DNA from: Gemmatimonadota bacterium | GTDB lineage: Bacteria; Gemmatimonadota; Gemmatimonadetes; Longimicrobiales; Gaopeijiaceae | DNA length: 53,083 bases | Assembly: GCA_009841165.1 (NCBI GenBank) | Contig: VXMI01000067.1 | Location: 1 to 53,083, forward strand | Reading direction: 5' to 3' | In this document: positions 1 to 8,921 of the stretch, one piece after another | How positions within the stretch are numbered: the stretch's first letter is position 1 | Layout: each line of letters begins with the position of its first letter | Translations under genes and position numbers: made by a program | Notes under the pieces: model-generated | What the model was told of the DNA's origin: nothing | Seen by the model: only the letters and a program-made list of their open reading frames with translations | Database searches by the model: none

Positions 1-10
1 ACCACCGTGA

Positions 11-466
11 TCAACTCGAGTATGATCGTCGGCATGGTCTGTTGTGTAATAGTGTCTGGTGCCGATCGTGCTCCGGTTCGGCCTGGCGCGTCAGAATCAC
101 GACCAGATCGGCGCCCTCGACGCCACCGTACGATCCTCCGGTGCTTGGGGCCGCATCGGCGTCGACGTCCAGCACCAGTTCCACCGAGCCACGCAGGCCC
201 TGCACCGTGACGGTGTGGCCCAGGTCGATCAGGAAGTGGAGGAAGCGGGGGTCGTCCCGCACCGCGAGACCGCCAAGGTCGACGGGAGAGCCAGCCGGTA
301 CGTCGCCGATGGGATCGACCACAAGTGGTGCGACCCCCTCCCAGTCGCCAAAGTCGCCGTCGGTCCAGACAGGGGGCCGCGGCACCGGCGGGTCGACGGC
401 ACACCCGGCTATCAACGCAACAAGAGCGGTCGCGGTGAGGCGGCTATTCCCGCTGGCCAAGACCAT
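11..466 (-). CDS. Putative secreted lipoprotein with CBM9/DOMON-like start, C-terminus doubtful
   Basis: The protein begins with a short signal peptide ending in a lipobox (LIAGC, cysteine near residue 22 from the chosen start), so it should be a periplasmic or outer-membrane lipoprotein. The next stretch (TDGDFGDWEGV, then a D-rich beta-type sequence) resembles the opening of CBM9/DOMON-like sandwich domains; this is a resemblance only. I chose the ATG at 466 because the upstream ATG at 484 lies inside a palindrome that is probably an operator. The last 25 or so residues before the stop at 11 (rich in H, R and Q) look unlike the rest. The frame may be broken near the window edge, or the gene may simply be truncated by it. 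No function can be assigned. Confidence 0.55.
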   Translation of the reverse strand: MVLASGNSRLTATALVALIAGCAVDPPVPRPPVWTDGDFGDWEGVAPLVVDPIGDVPAGSPVDLGGLAVRDDPRFLHFLIDLGHTVTVQGLRGSVELVLDVDADAAPSTGGSYGGVEGADLVVILTRQAEPEHDRHQTLLHNRPCRRSYSS

Positions 467-483
467 GTAATCCCGACATGTCA

Positions 484-502
484 TAATGTAAAGTCAACAT
501 TA
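484..502. promoter_or_regulatory. Inverted-repeat operator candidate (TAATGT-N7-ACATTA)
   Basis: A perfect 6-bp inverted repeat, TAATGT and ACATTA separated by 7 bp, lies 18-36 bp upstream of the chosen start at 466. On the minus strand the spacer contains a TTGACT. A closely similar element sits upstream of the DUF5715 gene at 43460-43486, which suggests one regulator for both genes. The ATGT..ACAT half-sites recall PadR-type operators, but the spacer length differs and no such regulator is in the window. Confidence 0.5.
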
Positions 503-528
503 CTATTCTGATACTTGGCCCGCGCGCC

Positions 529-2127
529 TCAGCCATCCTGCCTCACGATGAGCCAGGTGCCCAGGTGATCCTGCGGGAAGACGCCCTCGCGCACCACCGT
601 CACCCTGCGGCCCCCGGCAACGTAGGTCACCCGGACATCGACGCGCTCGACGCCGGTCGGAATCCCGAAGTGCGCAGGCGTCGCGCCCTGCGAACAATAG
701 CCGCCGCCGGTGTCCACGAGCCGCGTGCCGAGAATCCGCCCCGTGTCGTGGTCCAGCAGCTGCACTTCGGCGCCGGGCACGATGGTCCGGCCTGTCGCAT
801 CAGTGGCCGCGACCTGCAGCGAACGCGCCGCGAAATCGGCAGGCAACAGGTTCCTGTAGAGGTGATGCGTGCCCCCTGCCTGATCGTTGTTGGCAATCGC
901 CAGATCCAGATCCCCATCGCGATCGAAGTCCGCCCAGGCGACTCCGTGGCTCGGCCCGTGTTCGAGCAGGTTCGCCGGGAGCTCGTTGGTGAAGGCGCCG
1001 CCCGCGTTCATGAAGAGATGGTCCTCGACGGCGGCGATGCCCGACAGGTATGACGTCACGATCAGGTCCGGCAGACCGTTGTGGTCCACATCGCCCCAGG
1101 CAGCGGTTGTGGAGTGGTAGTCGACGCCCAGCGTTGCCGGATCGGTGACGTTCGAAAACGTGCCGTCGCCGTTGTTGCTCCAGAGGATGTCCGGGCCGTA
1201 GGTGGCGATGAACAGGTCGAGATCGCCGTCGTTGTCGTAGTCGGTGACCGCCGGCGCGACGCTGCCGTACTCCTCGCCGCGGTTCGGGTGGTTCATCCCG
1301 AGCGCCGGTGCCACGTCGACGAACGTGCCGTCGCCTTCGTTCCGAAAGAAGGCGTCCTCGTCACCGTTCTGGTTGGAGACGTGGACGTCCAGGTCCCCGT
1401 CGCGGTCGTAGTCGAACCATGCGACGCCCACCGTGCGGCGCGGGTCGCCCACGCCCGACGCATCCGTCACGTCCGTGAAGTGCCACGCGGCACCGGGGGT
1501 GGTGGCCCGGCTCCTGGGTCCGTCGTTGCGGAAGAGCCGATTGGGCTGGTCGCGCATCGCGACGTACAGGTCCAGGTCGCCGTCGCCGTCGTAGTCGATC
1601 CAGCTGGGCTGCCGGGTGTTGCCGAGCAGATCCACGCCGAGCCCGGGCGTAACGTCCACAAAGACCTGATCATCGTTGCGATAGAGGCGGTTCGGCGTCT
1701 CCGCCGTGGCGGAATGGCCGACGTAGAGGTCGGGATCGCCATCGCCGTCGTAGTCCCCCCAGGCTGCGGCGCGTGTGTCTTCCAGATCGGCCAGTCCGAG
1801 CGCCGGCGCCACGTCCACGAAATAACCGCCTTCGTTCCGGTAGAGGCGATTCTCCGAATAGCGCATTCCCACGAACAGGTCCAGATCGCCGTCGCGGTCG
1901 AAGTCGGCCCAGGCGTTGGGTTGCGCGCCGGGTGTGGCGAAGAGGTCGGGCTGCACGCGGTCGAAGGCGGGCGGGGCGGGCGGATCCGCACCAGGGCCGC
2001 CACAGGTCGCCAGAGGGATTGACGCAAGCACCGAGAAGGGAAGCGCCGAGTGGCCACCCACGGTCCGCGAACCTGCGAACAACTTGCACCGGCGCCTGCC
2101 GGCATCATACTCAGTCCCGATTCCCAC
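529..2127 (-). CDS. FG-GAP/VCBS-repeat protein (CRTAC1-like)
   Basis: A predicted secreted beta-propeller of 532 residues. At least seven repeats of the type YDGDGDLDLYV or FDRDGDLDLFVG run from about residue 70 to 410; these DxDGDxD loops are the calcium-binding signature of FG-GAP/VCBS repeats. The final ~100 residues match the ASPIC/UnbV-like C-terminal module of CRTAC1-type proteins in character (VRVTYVAGGRR). The N-terminus has an RRRCK patch and a hydrophobic run ending in LATC, consistent with lipidation at Cys42. The GTG start at 2127 is supported by AGGAGG six bases upstream. The start lies only 29 bp from the divergent thioesterase start. The ligand or binding role is unknown. Confidence 0.85.
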   Translation of the reverse strand: MGIGTEYDAGRRRCKLFAGSRTVGGHSALPFSVLASIPLATCGGPGADPPAPPAFDRVQPDLFATPGAQPNAWADFDRDGDLDLFVGMRYSENRLYRNEGGYFVDVAPALGLADLEDTRAAAWGDYDGDGDPDLYVGHSATAETPNRLYRNDDQVFVDVTPGLGVDLLGNTRQPSWIDYDGDGDLDLYVAMRDQPNRLFRNDGPRSRATTPGAAWHFTDVTDASGVGDPRRTVGVAWFDYDRDGDLDVHVSNQNGDEDAFFRNEGDGTFVDVAPALGMNHPNRGEEYGSVAPAVTDYDNDGDLDLFIATYGPDILWSNNGDGTFSNVTDPATLGVDYHSTTAAWGDVDHNGLPDLIVTSYLSGIAAVEDHLFMNAGGAFTNELPANLLEHGPSHGVAWADFDRDGDLDLAIANNDQAGGTHHLYRNLLPADFAARSLQVAATDATGRTIVPGAEVQLLDHDTGRILGTRLVDTGGGYCSQGATPAHFGIPTGVERVDVRVTYVAGGRRVTVVREGVFPQDHLGTWLIVRQDG

Positions 2128-2133
2128 TCTGCA

Positions 2134-2139
2134 CCTCCT
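2134..2139 (-). promoter_or_regulatory. Shine-Dalgarno site fixing the GTG start at 2127
   Basis: AGGAGG on the minus strand, six bases before GTG at 2127. It argues for this long N-terminus over the internal GTG at 2061. Confidence 0.6.
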
Positions 2140-2156
2140 CGAAGGCGGACAGCGAC

Positions 2157-2633
2157 ATGGCGGACAACCACATGCTCGAACTGGGACGGAAGATACTCGC
2201 CTCGCAGCCCTTCAGCGTCCTGCTCGGCGCCGAATTGACCGGCCTTTCCGCGGGCGCGGCCGAAATCAGGATCCCGATTCGTCCCGAATTCGGACAGCAG
2301 CACGGGTTTGTGCACGGCGGCATCGTGAGCTACGCCGCGGACAATGCGCTTACGTTCGCGGGTGGCAGCGTGCTTGGAACCGGCGTCGTGACGTCCGAAT
2401 TCAAGATCAACTACCTGAGGCCGGCCATGGGCACGGCCCTCATGGCCCGCGCCACGGTCGTCCACCACGGACAGCGGCAAGCGGTTTGCCGGTGCGACGT
2501 CTTCGCGTCCGCGGACGGCATTGAAACGCCATGCGCGACGGCGCAGGGTACGATCGTCAGGCTGTCGTCGCCTAACGTCTCCCCCCGCGCCGGCCCCCGC
2601 GGCCACCCATCTGGTTCCCCAGCCGATACATGA
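2157..2633 (+). CDS. PaaI-family hotdog thioesterase
   Basis: A 158-residue single hotdog-fold protein of the PaaI/YdiI type, expected to hydrolyse acyl-CoA thioesters in the cytoplasm. The active-site helix is seen as HGGIVSYAADNA (about residues 55-66), with the conserved HGG and an acidic residue six positions later. The following strand, TSEFKINYLRPA, is the usual partner strand. ATG at 2157 is the first methionine that gives a normal PaaI N-terminus. The gene is squeezed on both sides. Its start is 29 bp from a divergent gene, and its last ~60 bases overlap the 3' end of the convergent TonB-type receptor gene, encoding a short Pro/Ser/Gly-rich tail. Substrate unknown. Confidence 0.85.
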   Translation: MADNHMLELGRKILASQPFSVLLGAELTGLSAGAAEIRIPIRPEFGQQHGFVHGGIVSYAADNALTFAGGSVLGTGVVTSEFKINYLRPAMGTALMARATVVHHGQRQAVCRCDVFASADGIETPCATAQGTIVRLSSPNVSPRAGPRGHPSGSPADT

Positions 2634-5361
2634 CCCTGAACATGAAGTACTGGCCGAGCGACTCGGTGCGCGATTCCTGTATGTAGTTCGCTGAATTCGT
2701 GACGGCGACGCCCTGGTTCTGATTCAGCAGATCGTAGGCCTGCAGCTCGATCTCGGCTCGGTCGTCGAGAACGCGCCGGGTGATCGAAGCGTCCCAACGC
2801 GCGATGTTGCGAGACTCCGAGAAAAGCCCTTGGTCGTAGGTGCGGTAGCGGAAATCCGTCTCCACCTCCCAGGCACCGAGATACCAGGTGCCCTCCGCGC
2901 GGTACTGGCTGTTGACGTAGTCCCGGTTCAGTTCCTGGTTCAGGGAATACTCGACATCGTTGAAACTGAAATCTGCCGACACCTCAACGTCGAAGCGGTC
3001 CTTGACCCGGTTGTCCACGCTTACCTCGAAGGTGTTGCGCAGGATCCGGCTCTCGTTGGCGGCGAGGTTGACCAGCTCCGTCCCTTCCGAGTAGGTAACC
3101 CGGTACTCGAGATCGAGGTCGATGCCGAGTCTCCTGACCGGCGTCCCGAAGTTCACTCCCAGGTTGCCCGACCATTCGCCGTCGGTGTTGACCGGCATCC
3201 GCGTCTGGAAGCCCCGATCGTCGAATAGGCGCGAGGTCGAAATGCTGTTGTCGTTGTACGTGAAGCCGGCGAAGGTGAAGAGGTTGATGAAGCTGAACTG
3301 GTCGAAGAAGCGGTAGTCGGCATTGAACCGGTGCCGGTACTCGGGGCGCAGATCCGGGTTGCCGGAGTAGACGTTGAGCGGGTCGCGGTTGTCCGGGTAT
3401 GGCTGGAGCTGTGTCAGCGACGGCTCGCGGCTGGAGCCGTCGTAACGGAACTCCAGGTTCTGGCCTTCCTTGATCTCGTGCTTTACTCGGGCGTTGGCCA
3501 GCAGGTGGGTGTAGCCGTTCTCGATGGTCTGGTCGCGGTCGAGGATGACGCCTTCGAGCTGCGATCTCTGCACGCGGAGTCCGACGGTGAACCAGGAACG
3601 ATCATGGTTGCGGCTGTAGCGCCCGCCGCCCTGCAGATAGGTGTACGCCCGCTCGAATCCCGAGCTCAGCCTGTCGTTGAACACGGGCACGCCGTCGATG
3701 AGGTCGTGGACCGAATTGTCACGGTCCTCACTGGTCGAATTGCGCTGGCCGAAGAGCTCCATCGTGTGGCCTTCGGCAAGGGGCTGCGTCAGCGACAGAC
3801 GAGCCGAGTTGCTCCACGTCCGTCCCACACGCGACTGCTCCTGCAGGATCTCCTCGAACTCGCCATCGCGGCCGCTGCGTCCGCGAACCTCGCCGGTGAC
3901 CACGGACGACAGGTCGGAGGAGAGATCGCTGTCGCGCAGCCCGCTTCTCAACTCCGCGACCAGACTCCGCCCGTCCTCGTTGAGCCGCCTGCGCCAGGTC
4001 AGACGCGCGTCGCCGCCCAGGTCGTCCCCGTCCACGAGATAGTCTGTGGTGGCGGAGTTGAGCATGGTGCCGCTCAGCGTGTGAGTCTGCCGGTTCGCGA
4101 AGGAGGTCAGCGACGAAGCGCGCGTATTCCCATTCATGCGCAACCGCAGATCATGGCCCTCCGAGAAGGTGACCTGGGCGTTGAGGTTCAACCGGTGGTT
4201 CCGATTGCCAGCTTCCTGATTGCTGGTCTGGTCCACCAGCGATGCGATGTCGGAACCGAAGAGCGCCTGCTGCTGAAGAGTCCGGTCCTGCGAATTGTCG
4301 AGTTCGCTGACGAAATAGCTTCCCCTGACCCACGTGTCGTCGCCGGCGCCGAAGTCCCGGCTCGCGTTCAGTCCCAGGCTCATGGTCTCCGTGAAGCCGT
4401 CGTTGCCCCCGCCCCCGCGCCCGCCTCCGCCGGCGAAGTCCGCGAAATCGCGCCAGTTGAAGCCCGCGCGGTTGACGTTGTTGGCGTTTGCGGTCAGCGC
4501 GAGCTGGGTGTTGGGCGAGAAGCGGTTGAGCGTCAGCGAGCCGTCGTAGCGCGCCTCGTTGCCGACCGCCGGCGCGGCGATCCGGCCCTGATTGTCCACA
4601 TCGCCGCCAACACCGCCCGTGGCGCGGCCGAAATACCCTGTGCGCGCCTCCTCCTTCAGCTTCAGGTCAATCGTGCGCTCTTCCTCACCGTCCGGGATCC
4701 CGGTGAACTCGGCCATGTCGGACTGCTTGTCGTAGACGTCGACCTGCGCGACAGCGTCGGCCGGCAGGTTCTGCGTGGCAACGGTCGCATCGCCACTGAA
4801 GAACTCCCGGCCGTCTACGAGGACATTCTGGACCGGCTCGCCCTGGGCCGTGATCGTGCCGTCCGACTCGACCTGGATCCCGGGGAGCCTGCGCAACAGA
4901 TCCTCCACGTTCGCGTTGGGCGGCGTTGGAAACGCCTGCACGTTGTAGCTGAGGGTGTCCCGCCGGTTCACGAAGGGCACATGCTCGACGCTGACGACCA
5001 GTTCGTCCATCTCCACCGCGGTGACCGACAGCGAAACCTCGCCGGCGTCCACGTCGGCGCTCGTGACGTCGAAGTCGCGTCGCAGCGTCTGATACCCGAT
5101 GAGCGTGACCTGAAGGATGTACTCGCCCGCCGGCAGGCCGGTGATGGTGAACGTTCCGTCGCCGCGGCTCAGCGCATACCTGGCGAGCACCGAGTCGGGC
5201 CGCGTAAGCGCGACCACCATGGCATTCTGGAGAAGGGTTCCCGCGGAGTCGGCGACGACGCCTTGCACCTCGTACTCGCGGGCTTCCTCCTGCCCGCTCA
5301 GCGGCATGGCCGGGATATGGCAACCAACCACCAACACCAGAAGTCTCATCGCGCGGCCCAA
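2572..5361 (-). CDS. TonB-dependent receptor-like outer membrane beta-barrel with CarboxypepD_reg domain
   Basis: A 929-residue outer-membrane protein: signal peptide (LLVLVVGCHIPAMPLSG), a carboxypeptidase-regulatory-like Ig fold (about residues 30-110, ending YILQVTLIGYQ), a plug-like domain (DLLRRLPGIQVESDG, NVLVDGREFFSGD), then a long beta-barrel rich in aromatic/charged alternation. The C-terminus is a Gly/Arg tail (GGRGGRRGG) after the last barrel strand. It belongs to the outer-membrane beta-barrel family common in Bacteroidota rather than SusC proper. The TTG at 5361 is preferred because AGGAGG lies six bases upstream; ATG at 5349 is the alternative. That Shine-Dalgarno overlaps the stop of the GLPGLI gene, so the two are translationally coupled. 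Likely imports or exports an unidentified peptide or metal ligand. Confidence 0.88.
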   Translation of the reverse strand: MGRAMRLLVLVVGCHIPAMPLSGQEEAREYEVQGVVADSAGTLLQNAMVVALTRPDSVLARYALSRGDGTFTITGLPAGEYILQVTLIGYQTLRRDFDVTSADVDAGEVSLSVTAVEMDELVVSVEHVPFVNRRDTLSYNVQAFPTPPNANVEDLLRRLPGIQVESDGTITAQGEPVQNVLVDGREFFSGDATVATQNLPADAVAQVDVYDKQSDMAEFTGIPDGEEERTIDLKLKEEARTGYFGRATGGVGGDVDNQGRIAAPAVGNEARYDGSLTLNRFSPNTQLALTANANNVNRAGFNWRDFADFAGGGGRGGGGNDGFTETMSLGLNASRDFGAGDDTWVRGSYFVSELDNSQDRTLQQQALFGSDIASLVDQTSNQEAGNRNHRLNLNAQVTFSEGHDLRLRMNGNTRASSLTSFANRQTHTLSGTMLNSATTDYLVDGDDLGGDARLTWRRRLNEDGRSLVAELRSGLRDSDLSSDLSSVVTGEVRGRSGRDGEFEEILQEQSRVGRTWSNSARLSLTQPLAEGHTMELFGQRNSTSEDRDNSVHDLIDGVPVFNDRLSSGFERAYTYLQGGGRYSRNHDRSWFTVGLRVQRSQLEGVILDRDQTIENGYTHLLANARVKHEIKEGQNLEFRYDGSSREPSLTQLQPYPDNRDPLNVYSGNPDLRPEYRHRFNADYRFFDQFSFINLFTFAGFTYNDNSISTSRLFDDRGFQTRMPVNTDGEWSGNLGVNFGTPVRRLGIDLDLEYRVTYSEGTELVNLAANESRILRNTFEVSVDNRVKDRFDVEVSADFSFNDVEYSLNQELNRDYVNSQYRAEGTWYLGAWEVETDFRYRTYDQGLFSESRNIARWDASITRRVLDDRAEIELQAYDLLNQNQGVAVTNSANYIQESRTESLGQYFMFRVMYRLGNQMGGRGGRRGGRR

Positions 5362-5367
5362 GGGCCA

Positions 5368-5373
5368 CCTCCT
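5368..5373 (-). promoter_or_regulatory. Shine-Dalgarno overlapping the upstream stop codon
   Basis: AGGAGG six bases before TTG 5361. It overlaps the TAG stop of the GLPGLI gene (5372-5374), so translation of the receptor is probably coupled to that gene. Confidence 0.6.
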
Positions 5374-6112
5374 ACCCCGGGCCGTTCCCACGACGCCCAT
5401 ACAACTGCTCCAACTCGTCGATCTTGTCCTCGACGATTGCTTCATACTCCTCACGCGACACCTCGTCGCCTTCTTCCGGCGCGCGAATCAGTCCCGCGTC
5501 CACTTCACCAAGCGCGATCTCCGTAGCGAAATATTGGGCGCGCCCACCGTCGAGCGACAGGACCAGGATCATTCCCGGCAGCCCGCCGTACGACGCGGGA
5601 CCCCCGGAAACCGGTATCTCCGGGGTGAACCACGCCTCGATCGCCGCGCCGTCGTGCTCTGCGGTCGCCTTCATCACCATGTGTCCCAGATGCTCCGCCT
5701 GTTCGGCCGTCATGCGCCAGGAATGGATGGGCGGCGGACCTGCCACACGGAAATCCCGCCCGAAGAACTCGCGCGTCTCCACGGCCGTGCCCTCCGAGTA
5801 GCTCACCCAGGCGTCGCGCACGACTTCAAGATCGCTGCGCGAGGCCGATCGCGTCTTTAACCTTTGCAGACGGTCTCGCCAGCGACTGGACAGCTGGCTG
5901 CCGTCCTCACCCGCTTCGGGCGCCAGCGTCATCCGGGATTCGGTGGGACCGAAGTGCAGGACGAGCGTGCTGGTCTCGGAATCCGGGATGTTGTCCCTCC
6001 AATCCTCGGGAATCTCGAAACCGTGCTGCTGGGAATAGGTGTAGGTGATGGTCCCCTGCTGTGCGGTCAGCACGGTGGGGATCAAGAGGGCGAGCGTGAC
6101 GGTTCGGGTCAT
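5372..6112 (-). CDS. GLPGLI family protein
   Basis: A 246-residue secreted protein with a signal peptide (MTRTVTLALLIPTVLTAQQG). The family hallmark appears as YGGLPGMIL around residues 178-186, followed by the typical strand-rich end. Other family features are the opening ITYTYSQ strand and the SWRMT stretch followed by a segment ending in a Trp-Phe-Thr-Pro motif (AWFTPEIPVSGGP). GLPGLI proteins are periplasmic, of unknown biochemical role, and in Bacteroidota are often beside receptors of the type encoded next. The ATG at 6112 was chosen because it begins a clean signal peptide; the frame extends to 6220 without other support. The C-terminus is a charged helix (EEYEAIVEDKIDELEQLYG). Confidence 0.85.
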   Translation of the reverse strand: MTRTVTLALLIPTVLTAQQGTITYTYSQQHGFEIPEDWRDNIPDSETSTLVLHFGPTESRMTLAPEAGEDGSQLSSRWRDRLQRLKTRSASRSDLEVVRDAWVSYSEGTAVETREFFGRDFRVAGPPPIHSWRMTAEQAEHLGHMVMKATAEHDGAAIEAWFTPEIPVSGGPASYGGLPGMILVLSLDGGRAQYFATEIALGEVDAGLIRAPEEGDEVSREEYEAIVEDKIDELEQLYGRRGNGPG

Positions 6113-6191
6113 ACCAATAGAGACAACCGAGCCGCACAAAACGTTCTTCAGGTTGCGGCCGGCACCCGGCAGGCCGTGGATAATCTCCGCG

Positions 6192-8921
6192 CTAGGGATC
6201 GTTCCCGGGCGTCCCTTCATCCTCGTCCTCCGGAGCCTCCCAGAAGTCGGGATTGAACGGCGCCGCGGCCGCGACCTGCGCTCCGTAGAGCGCCGCGTTG
6301 AAGACGATGCGGAAGTTGCCGAAGGGCTGGCCGCGCCACTGTGGTCTCATGCCGAGCAGGATCACGCGTCCATCCCCGTGCGATACGTCCAGCGCCGCCG
6401 CGTAGCCCTGAAGGTGCTCCTCGCCCAGCAGGTAGCCGGAGAGCAGCGGCGATCCTTCGCGCGGGTACTTCGCCAGGATCGCGCCCTCGAAGCCGTCCTC
6501 GGTGGTGAAGACCGGGCTGCGCTCCACCACGACCTTCGCACGCGCGGGCAAGCCGGACATGACCGGGTGCGAGGGGTCGACCTCCATTTCGACGATCGAG
6601 CCGCTCATGAAGTACTCGGCCGCGTCCAGGTCCGTGATCACGTTCCGCACCGGCAGGTGGAGCTGCCCGATCGCGAACATGCTGGCGTTGTTGAACGTCA
6701 CCAGGGTCCCGCCGTCACGCACGAAAGCGTCAAGCGCGCGCACGCCGACCGCCCCGATCCCGCCCTCGTAGCGCGGCGGCACGGTCCCCCTGGCGAACCC
6801 GTTCAGGATCTGGCCCGATCCCATGTCGGCCACGATGATCACGTCGTAGCGGTCGCCCAGCCCTCCGGCCAGCACGTCCGCGTTGCGCAAGCTGGTGAAC
6901 TCGAAGTCGTAGGCCTCCAGCAGCCAGCGGGTCCATCCCTCGTCCATCGACGGGTTCCAGGGGCGGTATAGACCCACTCGCGGCCGGGCAAACCGGGTTC
7001 CCGTGGCGCCCGCGCGTTCGGTCCGGAGCCCCAGGTCCGAGACAAGCGTGCTCCTCGCCGACCCCGACAGGCCGGTGATCAGGTAGTGTCCGGTCGTACC
7101 CGCGTCGCCGAATTCTCCCGCGGACCCGGGCACGAAGCTGACCTGGGCGCCGGCGTCCCAGGCCCGGTTCAAGGCCTTGAATGAGTTGTTTTGAGCAGGG
7201 TCCACGGCCAGGGCGCTGCCTCCGCCGTCGATGCCCGCGGGGGGCACGATGGCCGCGGCGACGGGGTGACTGTCGAAGCCGACGCCCGGCGGGGAGTCGA
7301 ACGTGGCCGCGTCGTCCACATCGGCGTCCCATTCGAACATGGCGCCGCCCGTTCCCAGCGACGTCATCGCACCCCTCACGTTCTCCCCCAGCGGCGAGGC
7401 CGCCTCGACCACGTGCACCCCCATCAGGTACGGCAGCGTCCAGCCCGACACGTCGTACGGCTGGTCCGGCGGTCCCTCCGGGTACTGGCGCAGGTCCGGG
7501 TAGTCCTGCACGGCGAAGAGCTGGCGCACGAAGTGGGCGAAGGGCTGGTCCATGGCGATCACCCACGTTCCAGCCGGGTGCGCGAGCCCGTCGTGCGTGA
7601 CGCCTTCGCTCAGCTGATGCACCTCGATCCCGTTGTAGGCGAGGCGGCGCAGCATCTCGACCGCCGCCACCGGGTCGTCCTGCTCCTGCGGAATGAAGTA
7701 CCCGTACGGCGGCCCGTTTCTGTACTGCGCGATCACGTCGCGCCCCGCCTGGTAGCGGTTGTAGAGGAGGTCGCGCCGGTACTTGGCCGCGAAGTCCAGC
7801 ACCGAGACCGACGCCGTGAGCATGTAGTCCACCGCGTCGCGCAGGCGCCACCACCCGCCCTCCCATGGGCTGCTGTATAGCGACTCCGGACGCAGCTCGC
7901 GGGTGCGCGGCGGGAAGTCCTGCAGCGTGTAGAAGCCCGGCGTCGCGTAGCGGTAGAGCCCCGTCTCGGTCAGAAACGACGCTACGTTGTGGAAGTTGTT
8001 GGCGTGGTCCATGAAGCCGGGATACCAGTTGTCGAAGCCGGTCCCCATGTGCGTCGCGCCCCTCTGGCCCCGCTCCTCCAGCGCCTGTGCCATCGACATG
8101 CCGATCAGGTTGACCGTCCGCCACATCAGCGGGTGCACGTGCGGCGAAATCGGCTCGGCGAACGGCGGGATCCAGATGCGCGTCGGGAAGGGCGAACTCT
8201 GGTGGTGATTGTACAGGATCTGCGGCTCCCACTCGCGCGCCACCCGCGTGGCCATCCGCGACTCGATCTGGTTGATCATGTAGCCGTCGCGGTTGTTGTC
8301 GTGTCCGATGTACTTCTGGTAGAGGAAGGGCGCCGGCGCGACCTCGTACGGCGTGCCCAGGTTGGAGCGGTACCACTCGGCGATCATCGTCTGGCCGTCG
8401 GGGTTGATCGACGGCCACAGCATGAGGATCACGTTGTCGAGGATGGCGCGGGTTTCGGGGTCGTCGTCGCCGGTCACCAGGTCGTACGCGAGCTGGATCG
8501 TGTGCTGGTGGGTCGCGGCCTCGCTGGCGTGGAGGCCGCCGTCGATGTGGACGAGCGCACGGCCCTCGTCGGCGAGCGCGCGGGCTGCGTCGTCGGTGAG
8601 GCCGCGGGGGTGGGCCAGCCGTAGCGCGATCTCACGGTGTCGCTCGAGGTTGGCGAGGTTCTCGGCGCTGGAGACGAGCGCGATGTAGACGGGCCGTCCG
8701 AACGAGCTGCGGCCCACCTCGCGGAGTTCGAGGCGGTCGGTGGCGGCGTCAAGCTGCTCGAAGTACTCGATCGACTCCTCGAAGGTGGCGAGGTAGAAGT
8801 CGGCGCCCACACGCTGGCCGAGGACGGACTCGGGGGTGGGGATCTGCGCGGCGAGGGGGTTGGTGATCGGGGCAATGGCCGCCGCGAAGGCGATGGCCAG
8901 GGTGGTTGTTCCGGTCTTCAT
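6192..8921 (-). CDS. Secreted M14-family zinc carboxypeptidase, large two-domain form
   Basis: A 909-residue exported metallopeptidase with signal peptide cleaved after PLAAQ. The M14 domain occupies about residues 45-400. The zinc ligands are visible as H-A-S-E in GGLHASEAA (about residue 137) and a later His in LYNHHQSSPFPTR. The substrate-binding Asn/Asp-Pro-Asp-Gly segment is present as SINPDGQTM. The C-terminal half (about 650-900) holds a DJ-1/ThuA-like Rossmann module (VGLYRPWNPSMDEGWTRWLLE, VIIVADMGS, FVRDGGTLVTFNN), a known arrangement in large bacterial M14 proteins. A paralogue lies at 24925-27531. It should trim peptides in the periplasm or outside the cell. Confidence 0.9.
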   Translation of the reverse strand: MKTGTTTLAIAFAAAIAPITNPLAAQIPTPESVLGQRVGADFYLATFEESIEYFEQLDAATDRLELREVGRSSFGRPVYIALVSSAENLANLERHREIALRLAHPRGLTDDAARALADEGRALVHIDGGLHASEAATHQHTIQLAYDLVTGDDDPETRAILDNVILMLWPSINPDGQTMIAEWYRSNLGTPYEVAPAPFLYQKYIGHDNNRDGYMINQIESRMATRVAREWEPQILYNHHQSSPFPTRIWIPPFAEPISPHVHPLMWRTVNLIGMSMAQALEERGQRGATHMGTGFDNWYPGFMDHANNFHNVASFLTETGLYRYATPGFYTLQDFPPRTRELRPESLYSSPWEGGWWRLRDAVDYMLTASVSVLDFAAKYRRDLLYNRYQAGRDVIAQYRNGPPYGYFIPQEQDDPVAAVEMLRRLAYNGIEVHQLSEGVTHDGLAHPAGTWVIAMDQPFAHFVRQLFAVQDYPDLRQYPEGPPDQPYDVSGWTLPYLMGVHVVEAASPLGENVRGAMTSLGTGGAMFEWDADVDDAATFDSPPGVGFDSHPVAAAIVPPAGIDGGGSALAVDPAQNNSFKALNRAWDAGAQVSFVPGSAGEFGDAGTTGHYLITGLSGSARSTLVSDLGLRTERAGATGTRFARPRVGLYRPWNPSMDEGWTRWLLEAYDFEFTSLRNADVLAGGLGDRYDVIIVADMGSGQILNGFARGTVPPRYEGGIGAVGVRALDAFVRDGGTLVTFNNASMFAIGQLHLPVRNVITDLDAAEYFMSGSIVEMEVDPSHPVMSGLPARAKVVVERSPVFTTEDGFEGAILAKYPREGSPLLSGYLLGEEHLQGYAAALDVSHGDGRVILLGMRPQWRGQPFGNFRIVFNAALYGAQVAAAAPFNPDFWEAPEDEDEGTPGNDP

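Noticed and set aside
1081-2022. Plus-strand frame with a repeated Val/Ala pattern opposite the FG-GAP gene
   Set aside because: The periodicity is the antisense of the DxDGDxD repeats, not an independent repeat protein.
3331-5526. Long plus-strand open frame (731 codons) opposite the TonB-type receptor
   Set aside because: It is the antisense of a well-supported receptor gene. Its Val/Arg-rich repetitive composition is typical of shadow frames in high-GC DNA, and it has no domain or Shine-Dalgarno.
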